Source of the DNA: Lepturacanthus savala
Lineage: Eukaryota; Chordata; Actinopteri; Scombriformes; Trichiuridae
Assembly (NCBI GenBank): GCA_030544235.1
Contig: CM060462.1
Coordinates: 3,089,501 to 3,153,500, forward strand
Reading direction: 5' to 3'
Length of the DNA: 64,000 bases
Part shown: positions 10,376 to 21,640 of the stretch, one piece after another
Layout: the number at the start of each line of letters is the position of its first letter
Numbering within the stretch: the stretch's first letter is position 1
The notes under the pieces: generated by a model
Told to the model about the DNA's origin: nothing
What the model saw: the letters and a program-made list of their open reading frames with translations, nothing else
The model's database searches: none
Program-made: the position numbers and the translations under genes

Positions 10376-10418
10376 CACTTTATTTGTGCAAATCTGTTGC
10401 AAATGGACAAATAAAGTG
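10376..10418. repeat. Inverted repeat, 12-bp perfect arms
   Basis: CACTTTATTTGT (10376-10387) and ACAAATAAAGTG (10407-10418) are exact complements around a 19-nt loop that itself carries GCAAAT and TTGCAAAT. It could fold as a hairpin. No larger element was identified. Confidence 0.65.
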
Positions 10419-13400
10419 TTTATATGTTGATCTATCTGTGCCATGATATGGCTGTAACCTTAAAGGACAGTATTTCCCCTCCTACCACCCTCCTCAGTTG
10501 GAAATGAGTAATGAACGTTGTATTGTCCTAAATATCTGATATTGTTTCATCTCATAACAGTTGTGCTTGTTTACAAGTGAGAACCAATCGACAATTTTTC
10601 AGTAGATCCGCTAAGTTACTTGATCTGGGTCAATACAATAATTATCATTTCTTTTTTTTTTGCAATGAACATTGTTTCTTGCCGGGAGCAAGTGGTTGAG
10701 ACGGTCGCTTGCCAAGAGTTTTCAGCCATTTTTGTATTTACTGCGCTTTTCACTGTCTAATTGGCAGTACCTTCAACCAGCCCACAGGCTGAATATGAAC
10801 TTTAGCGCTGTCAAGATATCAAAATGTGAAGAAGACATTAGCGCCAGAGGTTAATTACCTGAAGCGTTAGAAAAACAAATCATTACATCGGATCATGCTG
10901 CTGAGAGATCAGCTGATCAGTCCTTATCCTTTTCTAGGCCAACCCAAAGGTTAAGAGCACTGGTTCCCTTGTCAGAAAGACAGAGATTTTTCTATTGGAT
11001 TTTGGATTTGTGCAAACAAATAAACACTGTGGCAAACAAAAGTTCATGATACTTATACATTTGTTATTTTTGAAGTGTAAACACAATTGCCAGAAGTAGA
11101 AAACTCATCTAATCTATAAGCAAACTATGTTGCATATCATTCAACACGTCACCACCACTTAGCATCCAACTTTCAATTTGATTTTGTGCTTTAATAAAAA
11201 ATTTAAAAGATGACGTTGATACTGATTATGAGACAATGTAAACAAAAGTACTAAAGAAATCTAAGGATTATTCCTGCAGTATTATATTGACAGTCCTACG
11301 GCTTTCAGCCTTTCAGCCAATGCAGGCCTTTTAGACTGAGTGCAGACTGGATGATGCAGTGATTCTTTATTGCTTGAGCAGTAACATTACAGGGCGGGGC
11401 TAGTTGTTAAGCATGCACACCTCAGTAACTATCCCTGAGTACAACTAGTTTTAGTTCATTTTTGGATGTTTTACAAATGATGGAAAATTCTTACAAATTT
11501 TACCCTTAAAATAAAAAAAAAAAAAAAAAAAGAATCTTGGCCTACCTTAGAATTTGTGTTGTCGACAAGGTTTTGGGACTTCCAGCACTCATATTTCCCA
11601 ATTGGCTGTTTTGTTAAATTTCAACAAAACAGAACTAATAAGGCATCTACAAGGGCAGCTAAATGTTATCTGTCTTCACTGCAAGCATCCAATTATACAA
11701 TCAGACAAATGTCACAATTGAACAGGGGAATTAGTTGATCCATAACACCTGCACTTTGACTGTCCACTCCATCAGTTTCCCCTCCTCCAGCTGTGGTTGG
11801 CATGTGTTGTCTGCTGTTAGCCCTGTCAAATGCACTGAATTAGCTAAGCCTTTAAAAGCCAGTGCTAATTAGCTAGCGTATAATCCTGCGATGTTTGTCT
11901 TTTGATCTAGCACCACCCTAGAGTGGTTCTGCTGAGGCAATTACAGTCGGCAATGATGCGTTTAACACAACCCTCTTGAAATAGGTTTAGTTATTGCTGA
12001 TTTGGTCAGATTTGGGTTAAGGCTGCACAGAATTTGAGGTTTTTGCCTTTCCTCTTTTTTGGATGTGCTTTCAAGCTTTGATTATTTTTTTTTCTTTATT
12101 TCTTTTTTATAAGCTTGCTGGTCATCAACACACAAACGTGGCTAGGGAATAATATACTGGGCAGATTTTATTTTCATGCAGTTGGTATTCAAATCGTTTC
12201 CTGAGTAGATTGGTTTCTCAAGCAGAGGAGACTCTAAAAAAAAAACTGTTATATTGTTGCTGTTATTCTGGAGGTCATGCGCCAAAACTAGGATTATCGT
12301 TTGTGACATGCTCACTTTTTGTTGTTGTGACTGAGGAACATTGAAGAGACTGACTCTAAGATGTATCTGCAGCAGGGGAAATGAATTGTGACTCAAGCTG
12401 TCTGCTTCTACGTATTGCTCCTCCACCTCACTTTGCTTGATTCACTATCATGACATCAGTGTTGCATGAGAGAATCCATTTCACTTGTAAACTGCGACCT
12501 CCATTGTGTGACCCGATAGTCGCCTCAATGAACTAGAATGAAGGAAACAGGACGACATTTCAATTTTTATGTATGATTTTAAAGCCTTTGTTCTAATTCT
12601 GTTTCATCACCTTAAAATCTAAAATGCCTCTCACAGGCTTATTCTGTTTCGATATGATTGTAAGAGCATGGATATGCATTGAAACAATACATACAAGCTG
12701 TAAAAAGGATACAGAAATTCATAAATCATACATTAATGTGTTCCATTATTTTTAAATAAGCTGTTTTGGTGCCATTCCCTGCTCCATTGATTAAGAAGGA
12801 TTTATTTTAATGAATTGAGTTGGGCTACTCAGACCACAGAATGGTGGTGCAGGGCTATGTGTCACTGCAGGAATCAATTGGTACTTAGGCAGAACACAAG
12901 GCCGCATTGACATTAGTCCCATGAGATATGACTGTCCACCTCTGGGCCAGGGTTGGGAGGCTACTACAGTAAGAATGCAGCTCTGCGTTTAGTTTTATTT
13001 TTTTTCTTCCTTCCTCGCTTGACAGATCAAACAGCTCCACCTTTTTTTTACACTTTCAAATATCTCCTTTCAAAGCGTTTCTTGAAACATATTTGACACA
13101 ATTCCTTGACACGCTATCTTTGATGTCTCTTACCTTAGCAGACCTTTCTTGGAAATGGTGATATCTGGTGGAATCTCTGTAGCATCAAATATTTATGAGT
13201 ATTTTGGACGGCAATTAAAGGGAATACAGACAGCCTAGGATTATAGAGTGCAGACATGCATCCGTGCTGCTTTATATCTTACCATTTGCCTGGGGATATA
13301 AGTGCATTGTAATTTAAATTAAGTCTCTCTTTAATATTACATGGGGTCAAAATTGTTTAGCTGATGAGTAAGAATTATATTAAATACAACATGATATTAT

Positions 13401-14342
13401 GACCTTAATTCTTTTGTGTGAAAAACATCCACTCAACTTTATGTGTGAAAAGGGTTAGTATCCATAATGGATTTCCATTAACATAGAAACTGTTTTTAAG
13501 GATTGCACAATGGTTTGTTTCTGTGCATTGTGTAGCTGAAGGAGTGCTGAAAGGTGCTCAGCCGTCTATTCATTCATTACAACAGTAGACACCTTCTTTG
13601 TCTCAATCTGTCACATGTTTGCTGAGTTGAAAACATTACGCAGATCATCATTTACATCCGATCAATACTTTCTTACAAGTGACAATGAATAAATTCAATC
13701 ATGATGAACAGCAGTGAAGAAGAACTCCACTCCTCTCACAGGCTGCGCTTTGTTTCACATTGCACTTTAAAAGTGCCTCGATAGATGCTTATACAAAATG
13801 AACTGTTCTAAAACATTTTCTGGCACATTAGGGGAATTGTGAAATGAGGTCAATTGTGGAGCAGATATGGACTCGGATCTGATGTTTGAGTAAAGGGAGA
13901 TTTTAATGTCAATCTATACATTGATGGACTGCAAATGGTTTGCAGGGATAATGACTAAGTGGAAGCAATCCACCTATTATCCCTGGGCATTTAGTACTTG
14001 AGAAGTAGATGAAAACATAACATAGGAGGAGCATACTAAAACACTGTGGTGTTTTGGTATGGTGTTCTATCTGTGTGTACAGTATACTGGATTGCAAACA
14101 CATATGGTGACCTCTGGCCTGAGGGGCATGAAGGATGTCAGGCTAAAAATGAACAGGAAAAAAAAACAAAACAAACAAAAAAAAACACAAGCAACACACA
14201 CAAGTGGACAGTTTTACAATTAAAATGAATGTTTATGCCTTTTTTGTCTTCTTACAGATAAGGGCAGACTATAGCAATGTATAACTCTATCTCCAGGGTC
14301 ATAAATTTATTGACAAGCCAAATTTACTCAATCTCATTCTCT

Positions 14343-14345
<3 letters not shown>
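10419..14345. other. Intron-like sequence without genes
   Basis: The stretch contains A19 at 11513-11531, a GGGCGGGGC motif at 11392-11400, and AAGGCTGCACAGAATTTGAG near 12020 that is weakly hAT-like. Open frames are short and unrecognised (for example minus 12142-12426). The end, about 14155-14185, is rich in A and AAC. No RNA gene or exon seen. Confidence 0.5.

Positions 14346-14382
<37 letters not shown>
14346..14382. repeat. (CT)n microsatellite
   Basis: An uninterrupted TC/CT dinucleotide run of 37 bp, preceded by a decayed start (CTCATTCTCTCAATCT). Confidence 0.95.
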
Positions 14383-14384
<2 letters not shown>

Positions 14385-15141
14385 ACATCTCCTTTACATT
14401 TTCAGTATCTAAACAGTTAAAGAGTTTGAAGTATCTACTCAAATGTTTAAATGTATGTATCTTGGCTTGTGTAACCACTTATAACCTTTATTGAAAATGT
14501 GTCTCTGTAAAAGCCCAAATTTGGTGGCCTCTGGCACATTCTAATGCTTCTATTCCATCATACACGCTGGTGGTAATTACTGCACATTTTAATGAGTTTC
14601 CCTACCCAATTGTAAACATGTAGTGAATTATTATAGAGAACAATTCTTTTTTTGCATTTTAGCTCCCACAGCTTGTAAAGAGCCATTAATATTTAATACC
14701 ATACTTATTCCTGACTGATAATAAATAATTAAGAATCATTTATGCTTAATCATAGACACATTCACTGTAGGGTTTATCAAGACATGCCACAATGATGGCC
14801 AGTGTCTTGTATTTTATTACAAGAAACATAAATGCACTAAATTATTTATAAAAAAAAACCATGCCCATTCATTCCTTCATTCATTAAGGTTATAAACATC
14901 TGGCTGGTGTATATGAACATGCGTAAATTTCAGTGGATGTTTTAATGCTTACTGCACAATCAGCAAATTGCTGCCAAAGTTTACCGAAGTATGGTGGACT
15001 AATGAGGATGTGCAATCGATACAATTCTCAGTGTTTTTTCACCAATTATATTGCTAATATTTGTCAAACACCAAAGACGACTCTATGCTTTCTACACAGC
15101 AGGACGCAACCTCTTAGCTGAGCTTGCACCCACATTCATAT
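14383..15141. other. Gene-free stretch
   Basis: AT-rich sequence with no gene, RNA or named repeat. It includes a short A8 run near 14852 and an ATTCATTCCTTCATTCATT patch near 14869-14886. Confidence 0.5.
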
Positions 15142-15430
15142 ATAGCAAGGTTCTCAAATCTTTGATATTATGGACCCTAAACTGACCCAAATTACCACAG
15201 ACCACCTTCTGATAAGAGTTGCTGCTGTATGCTTTATTTTTAGTATCAAGTGTATCCTTTAGCTGTGGTTTGATTGCTAAGATCATAGACCTTAAATGTG
15301 TTCTACTGCAACAGTTTAATCTATAGATTAAAAAATGAAGGTTCATTGATTTCATTCTGTATCCATTTTCATGATACGTCAACATTGATGACAGAAGTGA
15401 GTGAGTTTCCAAGTGCAAGCAGTGGCCTTT
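15142..15430 (+). mobile_element. hAT-like repeat (GGTTCTCAAA..TTTGAT type)
   Basis: AAGGTTCTCAAATCTTTGAT, then ATGGACCCTAAACTGACCC, AAATTACCACAGACCACC and TGATAAGAG follow the start of a widespread vertebrate hAT family whose ends read CAG(G)GGTTCTCAAACTTTTT. The 108-codon minus-strand open frame across it is not a recognisable protein and is explained by the repeat. The 3' end is approximate. Confidence 0.5.
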
Positions 15431-16113
15431 AAATTATCTCCCTATATATGGTGGGAATAAGAGGATTCCCCTTTCTAGTTGAAGACCAGTTGTTTTTTTT
15501 ATCAAAGGAATCAGTAATCGAGGAGTTCCCTCCAAAAGAGCACCAATGATGCCCTTCCTTACCAAAAGAAGCCCACTAGACCATAAAAGATGTATAACTC
15601 TTTGTCTGAGCTGTTTTTTTTTCCATTTGTATTCATTGCCACAGCTGGTGTGACCTGTTCAATGCTTTTCGGGTGTTATTTTTTCACTTTTGAAAGAAAC
15701 TCAGTTACTCAAATCATCAAACATTCTCAAAATATACTTAATCACACACTGTGTGTGTGTGTTTGGCCTCAGCTAGTCTGAGCATATGGTTCATTCTCCT
15801 GAAGAAGTGCTCCACTGAACCTTCAGCAGTTCTCATCTGGCTGTTAACCTGAGGATCACAAGTCTGCCTCACTGTTCTCAGCATTCTTTTGGAAGCTTGC
15901 CATTTATCACAATGGAAACAGTAGGAATCTAACCCTCTTCTAGGTTCATTTCATTCATTCTATTGGCAATTTCATCCATTAGTCATTCCCTATTCATCCC
16001 TATCCATTGGTAGTAACATATCTTGATTTATCACCAAGTCATATATTTGTATTTCTGTATTTGAGAGGTCTTGACTTTCTGGTTTAATAAATCCCCTTTA
16101 GTGGCAGGATGGT
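15431..16113. other. Gene-free stretch
   Basis: No exon or recognisable repeat. A short GTGTGTGTGTGT tract at about 15749-15761 and ATTCATT clusters around 15945-15995 are the only simple patterns. Confidence 0.5.
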
Positions 16114-16191
16114 GTAGTGATATCACTACGCTTGGGTGATGAAAGAGCAGCTATTTTGAAGAATAGTACGTATGGAGTGCAGAGCTCCATA
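16114..16191. repeat. Perfect 16-bp palindrome with a nearby inverted repeat
   Basis: GTAGTGATATCACTAC at 16114-16129 reads the same on both strands. Forty bases downstream TATGGAG (16171-16177) and CTCCATA (16185-16191) form a second small hairpin. No protein-binding role can be assigned. Confidence 0.6.
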
Positions 16192-17689
16192 TGTCCTTTT
16201 GTTAATGAGGCTTGGCTATGTTGCCATTTGTCTTGATTGTTATTGAGTGAGAGCTCCATCATTACCTAAATGAACTGGTGCATTATTTATACGATAAGAC
16301 ACTGGAAGCTCGGCATGTTTGAGTTGACACCACTGCATAAACATTTATGTAGTTTGTAGAGCAGCAATTATTGGGGAAGTGGTTAAAAACATTTAACAGA
16401 TGATGGCGCACCTTATAAGATGGGCATCTGTTTAATTACAGAGCAAAGGCAAACCTCTGAGCAGCTTTAAATGTGGCACAGTAATCTGAATCATGATTTC
16501 TTCTATTTGTGAAAATGACTCAAACAGTTTTAATGAGCCAAAAAACATACAACACAATACATGTTGTATGGTTGCTCAATATAATTAATATGAAATAAGA
16601 AAATTATATTTATGGATTTTCACAGATCCTAAATATATGATGAACAAATAACAAATAAAAAGAGAGGAAACGTTTAAGAAATAAAGGAAATTAATGATTA
16701 AACTTAAAATATCTTACTATCGAGGAAGGATTTTATCAACCATGGCCACATTTTTTAGCTGTAATATTAAATTAAAAGTGTTTTCAGTATTTTTATTCAA
16801 CCAAATAATTTATTGTATGTTTACAGTAACTTACATAAATACAATACTAGATTTGTCTGTAATGCTCATATTGTGTAACATTTCTGTATTTTTTATATTT
16901 TTTCGGGTTATTAAATCTTCATAAAAACAATAGCTCTAATTTTTTATTTTAGTATGTGTATGATCCTTGTTTTGTTGTTTATTGGAAACATCAACTTTGA
17001 ATTTTAGTTGATGAAAACTGATTAAATTGATGAAATTGTATGTTTTACATATTGTGTAAGCTAGCTAGGCATTAATGGCAACTCTTAAATAAATAAAATA
17101 AACAATCAAAACTAAAAGGTAATTGAATTAAAATGTATGAGGAAATTAATAGATATGCTAAATTAAATATATACATTTAAATCTAAATATAGAAACATAA
17201 CTCAAATAAGGCAGTCTAAGAATATTAATTTCCTTCCTTATCTTTCCAGACCTCTCCTACTTCCATTTCATATTCTCTTCTCTCACTCATTTCCTCCTTA
17301 AATACAATATGAAACAGTGTATAGGCTACAGATTAGGAACTTCGAAAGGCAATCGAGTCGTGGATGTCTGCCCTTTAAAACATATCTTATCCTTTCCAAA
17401 TATAATATACTGGTTATGTAGATAGATGGTTAGCCATACTCTATATTAAAGAAGGAAACCATTGTTTCTCACTATGAAAGTAGTATGTTTTTGCAGTGAT
17501 GAGGTTGTAAGGGAGGATTTGTTGTTGGGCTGTGATTAGACAGTACTAGGTTATCACTACACTAAATACAGCAGTTTTGGCCCCACTGGGCCCTGTTGTC
17601 CCGGCTAAGTTTTGTTTACTGCTTTTTCAACTACTGTATTAACATGCCCTTGACAGTAATAGTTACTAAAACAGCAAAACTATTGTTCT
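16192..17689. other. AT-rich gene-free stretch
   Basis: The part from about 16550 to 17230 is strikingly AT-rich, with many TAAAT and AATAT units and no complex repeat recognised. The open frame at 16694-16924 is a product of that composition. The rest has no gene. Confidence 0.55.
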
Positions 17690-17822
17690 GCAAATCTTAA
17701 GTGGGGTCTACCCAAGCATTTAATGGTTTCAGACCTGGCCAATTTTACACCCTTACCACCAAGTTTCATTAAAATTGGCGCAGTTGTTTTTCAGAATCCT
17801 GTTCACAAATAAACAGACATAT
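17690..17822 (+). mobile_element. Teleost interspersed repeat fragment
   Basis: TTACACCCTTACCACCAAGT followed by TCATTAAAATTGGCGCAGTT, CAGAATCCTG and ACAAATAAACAGAC matches a common fish repeat (TTTCATGAAAATCGG..CAAACAAACAAACGG type). It abuts the LINE remnant and probably belongs to a separate insertion. Confidence 0.5.
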
Positions 17823-17829
17823 ATACAGG

Positions 17830-18020
17830 GCTGAAAAGCCAATACCTCTTTGGCTAAGCTAATCAATAAATGTTCTTGTTCTGATGTAGTATTAATACAT
17901 TCTGGGATGTTGTTGGAGATGTCAATCCAAAATGACATAACTTTGGGGCATAATACAAAGGTATGAAAAAGTGATGCCTCTGAGGAATTAAATCTATCAC
18001 ACATGGATGATGCATTTGGA
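17830..18020 (-). pseudogene. L1-type LINE ORF2 C-terminal remnant
   Basis: Read on the minus strand, the segment gives Asn-Ala-Ser-x-Met-Cys-Asp-Arg, then Ser-Glu-Ala-Ser-Leu-Phe-His-Thr-Phe-Val-Leu-Cys-Pro-Lys-Val followed by Phe-Trp. This is the cysteine-rich zinc-knuckle-like tail (C-x2-C .. H .. C-P .. FW) at the end of fish L1/Tx1-like reverse transcriptase proteins. The second cysteine is Phe here. Only about 60 residues are left, with no reverse transcriptase core nearby, so it is a dead 3' fragment. Confidence 0.6.
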
Positions 18021-18990
18021 TGTGTACAGCAGAGCTGTCACTATAACCCCAATAATGCAATGTTGCAATATCACAATACTGCGTTATTGACAAGCCAAGA
18101 GCCGGGGGCAACAAGAAACCATAATAACCACATGTTCACATTCTTTCCTTCTTTCATGACACCAGGCCCTTCTTGCTGAAACTGTAATGCATTTGCTTTG
18201 AATGTTAACCCTTTGGATCACAATGGAACCTATAGAAGTCACTTGTTACTTTTGATGTATGTTGGGGATGTTCTATGTTATTATTTCTTATATCTAATGT
18301 CAGCTCTTCAAACAACTCAGCTGTTAGCCACATTGACAGTTTCCTTTCCAATCACAAGCTGTGTTATTGGGTGGTGGATGTGTGTGACATTTACAAAATG
18401 GCGCATCGCCAGATTGGAGAGAATTATTCTGTGTCTGGAGCATTTAGAAATCAATAATACCTCATATCAGGATTTTGAGCCACCCTAAATCAGCACAGGA
18501 GTGCCACAGCCTTAATATAGACTGTATTTTTACCTTGCAGTAATGGAGTATATGTAATGTTTTAAAAGTTATAAGATTGTGCATGTTCATCATTGTTCAG
18601 CACTTTTTTGTATGTGTTCAAGACCTTATCTGGTATTTGAATAAGTCTTTCTGTTTTCCAGCTAGCCTTAAAACTTTCAGAAGATGGAGATTATTTCTAG
18701 GATTAAATGCCTGTAGGAGATGAAATTGTCTTCATTTGGTGGTGGAAATCTAATAAATATTATGCTATTATCCCTAATTTGTAAATATCTGGAAAAAAAA
18801 TGTGAGATTAAACTTCCTTTGAGTGTGTGTCAAGGTGGATAATGTACCTTCACAATATAGAACCTCAACAGTATGGATTCATCAGTCATTCCATATCCAG
18901 GAGGTTTTATCTAAATTGGATTTTCTGCAATGGATGAGGCAAAAATACAGGTTTAAGACTCAAATGGGATTTAATTTGCTTTCATAATAT
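18021..18990. other. Gene-free stretch with one unrecognised open frame
   Basis: A + strand frame at 18198-18488 (96 codons, hydrophobic middle part) is open but has no recognisable domain, no good start context and no flanking splice signals. It may be an eroded repeat. No other features. Confidence 0.4.
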
Positions 18991-18993
18991 TAT

Positions 18994-19150
18994 AAAATAG
19001 CATTTTATTTGTATAGCACTTTCCATACAGAAATGCAGCTCAGTGCTTCACAAACAGATATAAAAAACATGTTAAAGAGAACAAGAAGAAAATTAAAAAC
19101 CCTAAAAGAATATAAAGAATATCAGACATTAGCCAACATAAACACATTTA
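18994..19150 (+). mobile_element. Interspersed repeat, TTTATTTGTATAGCAC family, copy 1
   Basis: TTTTATTTGTATAGCACTTT, then CATACAGAAATGCAGCTCAG and GTGCTTCACAAACAG, followed by an A-rich AAATAAAA-like region, is the signature of a widespread teleost repeat. Related copies are at 27255-27380 and, more diverged, 34290-34560. Class uncertain (SINE or LINE-derived). Confidence 0.6.
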
Positions 19151-19474
19151 CAATGGGAAGGGAAAATGCATATTTAATAATACTACTAAATAAGCAAGAC
19201 CTATCTGTCTGTGTAATGCCTACCAATTACATTCCCTCTGAATTGTCACTTACCAGAAAGACAATAGGCCTCAAGCATGAAGAGTTTTACAATTTTTCTA
19301 TTATTTATGTTGTTATCTTACAATTTGCTCTTATTTTGTAAGTACCCATGATTTCTGGGATTCATCAATGTTTTATTATCTTAGCTCTGCTGTTAGGTAA
19401 GAGAACATTTTATGAGTGGGTAAGATTATTTGTTTTGTAACTATAATGATTGGGATATTACATCTCCATGGTAG

Positions 19475-19585
19475 ACTGGTGACCTGTCTGTATCTCTGCC
19501 TCTTGCCTGAAGTACACTGGGTTTGGCTGCAGCAGACCCCCGTGACCCTAGTAAGGAATGAGCAGGTATAGGAAATGGATGGAAT
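19475..19585 (+). mobile_element. LINE-like 3' region (ends AATGGATGG)
   Basis: CCATGGTAGACTGGTGACCT, GGGTTTGGCTGCAGCAGACC, CCCGTGACCCT and AGGAAATGGATGG in order match the 3' part of an abundant teleost retroposon (consensus GGCTCCAGC..CCCGCGACCC..AAATGGATGGATGG). The copy is short and diverged. Confidence 0.6.
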
Positions 19586-21057
19586 AAAACATCTGTGGGC
19601 TAAAGTGATGCAATTCATCCACTGATCCCAAATAAAACTATAAAAACCCTGGATGATGTTAATTTTTAGGTGATATAGTCATGTAGTTATAGTAAATCTC
19701 TAACATGAGCAAGAAAAGCGTTCCTTTCAGCAACTGTCAATGCATGATGCCATTTTCTTCTAAGTTCAGTTACTGTGAGTCCCTTTGCTGACACATTTAT
19801 TGCTTCACAAATGTTTTAACAATGCTGGGTGTTTGATTTCCTGTAACACCACTACCAACGCTCTGAAATCATAAGCACCTGTATGGTAATGAGAATCTGC
19901 TCTGAGCTGGAGCTTCCAGATTCGACAGTGCTATATGTGTATGATAGGATTATAATTGTAGTTTGATAACATCGAATTGGCGTGGACAGTTGGAGTATAA
20001 CACTTAGGTGGGGATATTGAGGCGTCTCGCCAAAAAGCAAAGGGCTTAGTGGCAGAAGCACACAGTGTCTTTTATGGCATCAAACAGCATCTATAGCAGA
20101 TGCATAATTACAGATATGACTTTCAGGGGCGGGGTTTGAGCCCTCAAGATGAGAGAAAATGATATTTGTGCAGCCTGGTAATGTCCTTGGCACAAATCAG
20201 TCTGTGAATGATAATTGGATTTCAAAGGACATGTCGTAATGGTCACACCATGACAACCACACTGGCTACAAGAAAGTAATGATTTGGGCTACAATGAACA
20301 GAACCATGGGTGACTTCTACAAATCAGGAAGTGATTAAAAGGACTACAACCAAGGTGAGGTGGGGGGGCTGATAATTCATATTCAAGGCTGCATTTCAGG
20401 TACTGTGTTGTTGCTCTAATTTACATTTTAATAAAATATCTATGAAGGATTAAACAGTAAGTGTTCACTTATGCAATGAACCACATCTAACCAGCCGTTA
20501 ACTAGCATCTTAAAAGGCTTTAAAACATAAAAAAAGAATTATTACTCTCCTCAATCAACGAATGTGGCTCATGCGTCATTACATTTAACATGGACAGAAA
20601 GATGAATGCGTTCAGGGGAATTGCAATCACCACTTGCCAAAGCTGTGCAGCAATGGAAAAGCAGCCACTAACAATACTGTTATTAATACTTTATTTTTTT
20701 GTGAATGATTTGTCTGCCACCTTTGCAACACATTAATATATTTATAGACTATAGAATAACTATAGAATTTCTGTATAGTTGTATTTTTTCCCTATTGGAA
20801 AACTTACACTTATAACAGTGATTAGAAATATAAAATTGACCAGTTCTAACAATCAACATGATGCTCTGCTGTATCAAATGGACACAAATATTAAAGAAAT
20901 ATCCAAATTCACCATAATAATAATATTGATTATTTGAATTTGTTTTTATTTTTTGGTCTCCAATACTCAAGACAAATATACACCATTTACCTTAATATAT
21001 ATGTATATATGTCATCACGAGTAATGTCATGACACTTTTCAAATCAAAATTCCCATT
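19586..21057. other. Gene-free stretch
   Basis: No exon or RNA gene. Notable only are a GGGCGGGG motif at 20127-20134, a G7 run near 20363, and an alternating TA/TG patch near 20994-21010. Short minus-strand open frames (19852-20061, 20749-20970) are not recognised. Confidence 0.5.
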
Positions 21058-21640
21058 AACAGGAAGAACCTTTGAGCAGAGCCTGGCTGTAGATGGGCCA
21101 CCACCTGCCTAGGTTGGGTTGTATATGATATAACTGTATTGTTATATTTCATGTCTATGTCTGTGTTATTTCCTCTGCAGCCTTCATTTTAAAAGAACCG
21201 AAAGTTGCAGCAGACCCCGGCATGCAAAAACCGTCTAACTCAACTGGTTGAACTGCAATAAATATAATTGTTATTTTTATTTATTTTTGTAATGGTTATT
21301 TTCTCTGCAGTCTTGATTCTGAAATAACTGCAGTTTTTTGGAAGTTGTTTTCCAGATATGTGGAGCAAAAAAGCTGAATGCCGCTTTCCCATAAATTTGT
21401 ATTTAACCACACACCAGTGTACATTGCAGAGTAAGCAAAGCAGTGAAATAAAGCTCACACGCAAAGCAGGCCAAAACTGTAAACATAATAAAGACATTTA
21501 AAAATAATAATTATAAATACATAAATACATTTTAAAAAATTGGTATATTTTTTCGATATTGTCAAAATATATAGCATATGGCAGAAATTTCACAATAATT
21601 TGATACATCGTAAATTCGCCCAAGCCGAGCAGGGCTGAAA
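21058..21640. mobile_element. Composite of teleost repeat fragments
   Basis: GGAAGAACCTTTGAGCAGAG, CTGGCTGTAGATGGGCCACC and CTGCCTAGGTTGGGTT (21060-21120) match a common fish repeat (AACC..AGCAGAACCAGGCTCA..GGGCGGCCATCTGCC). Around 21340-21395 GGAAGTTGTTTTCCAGATAT and GTGGAGCAAAAAAGCTGAAT resemble another. The TCGATATTGTCAAAATATAT stretch at 21553-21572 and the later CGTAAATTCGCCC look like a hAT end. Boundaries are uncertain. Confidence 0.4.

Noticed and set aside
18198..18488. 96-codon + strand frame with hydrophobic segments, considered as a membrane protein
   Set aside because: Next to LINE debris, poor start context, no splice signals, no recognisable family.
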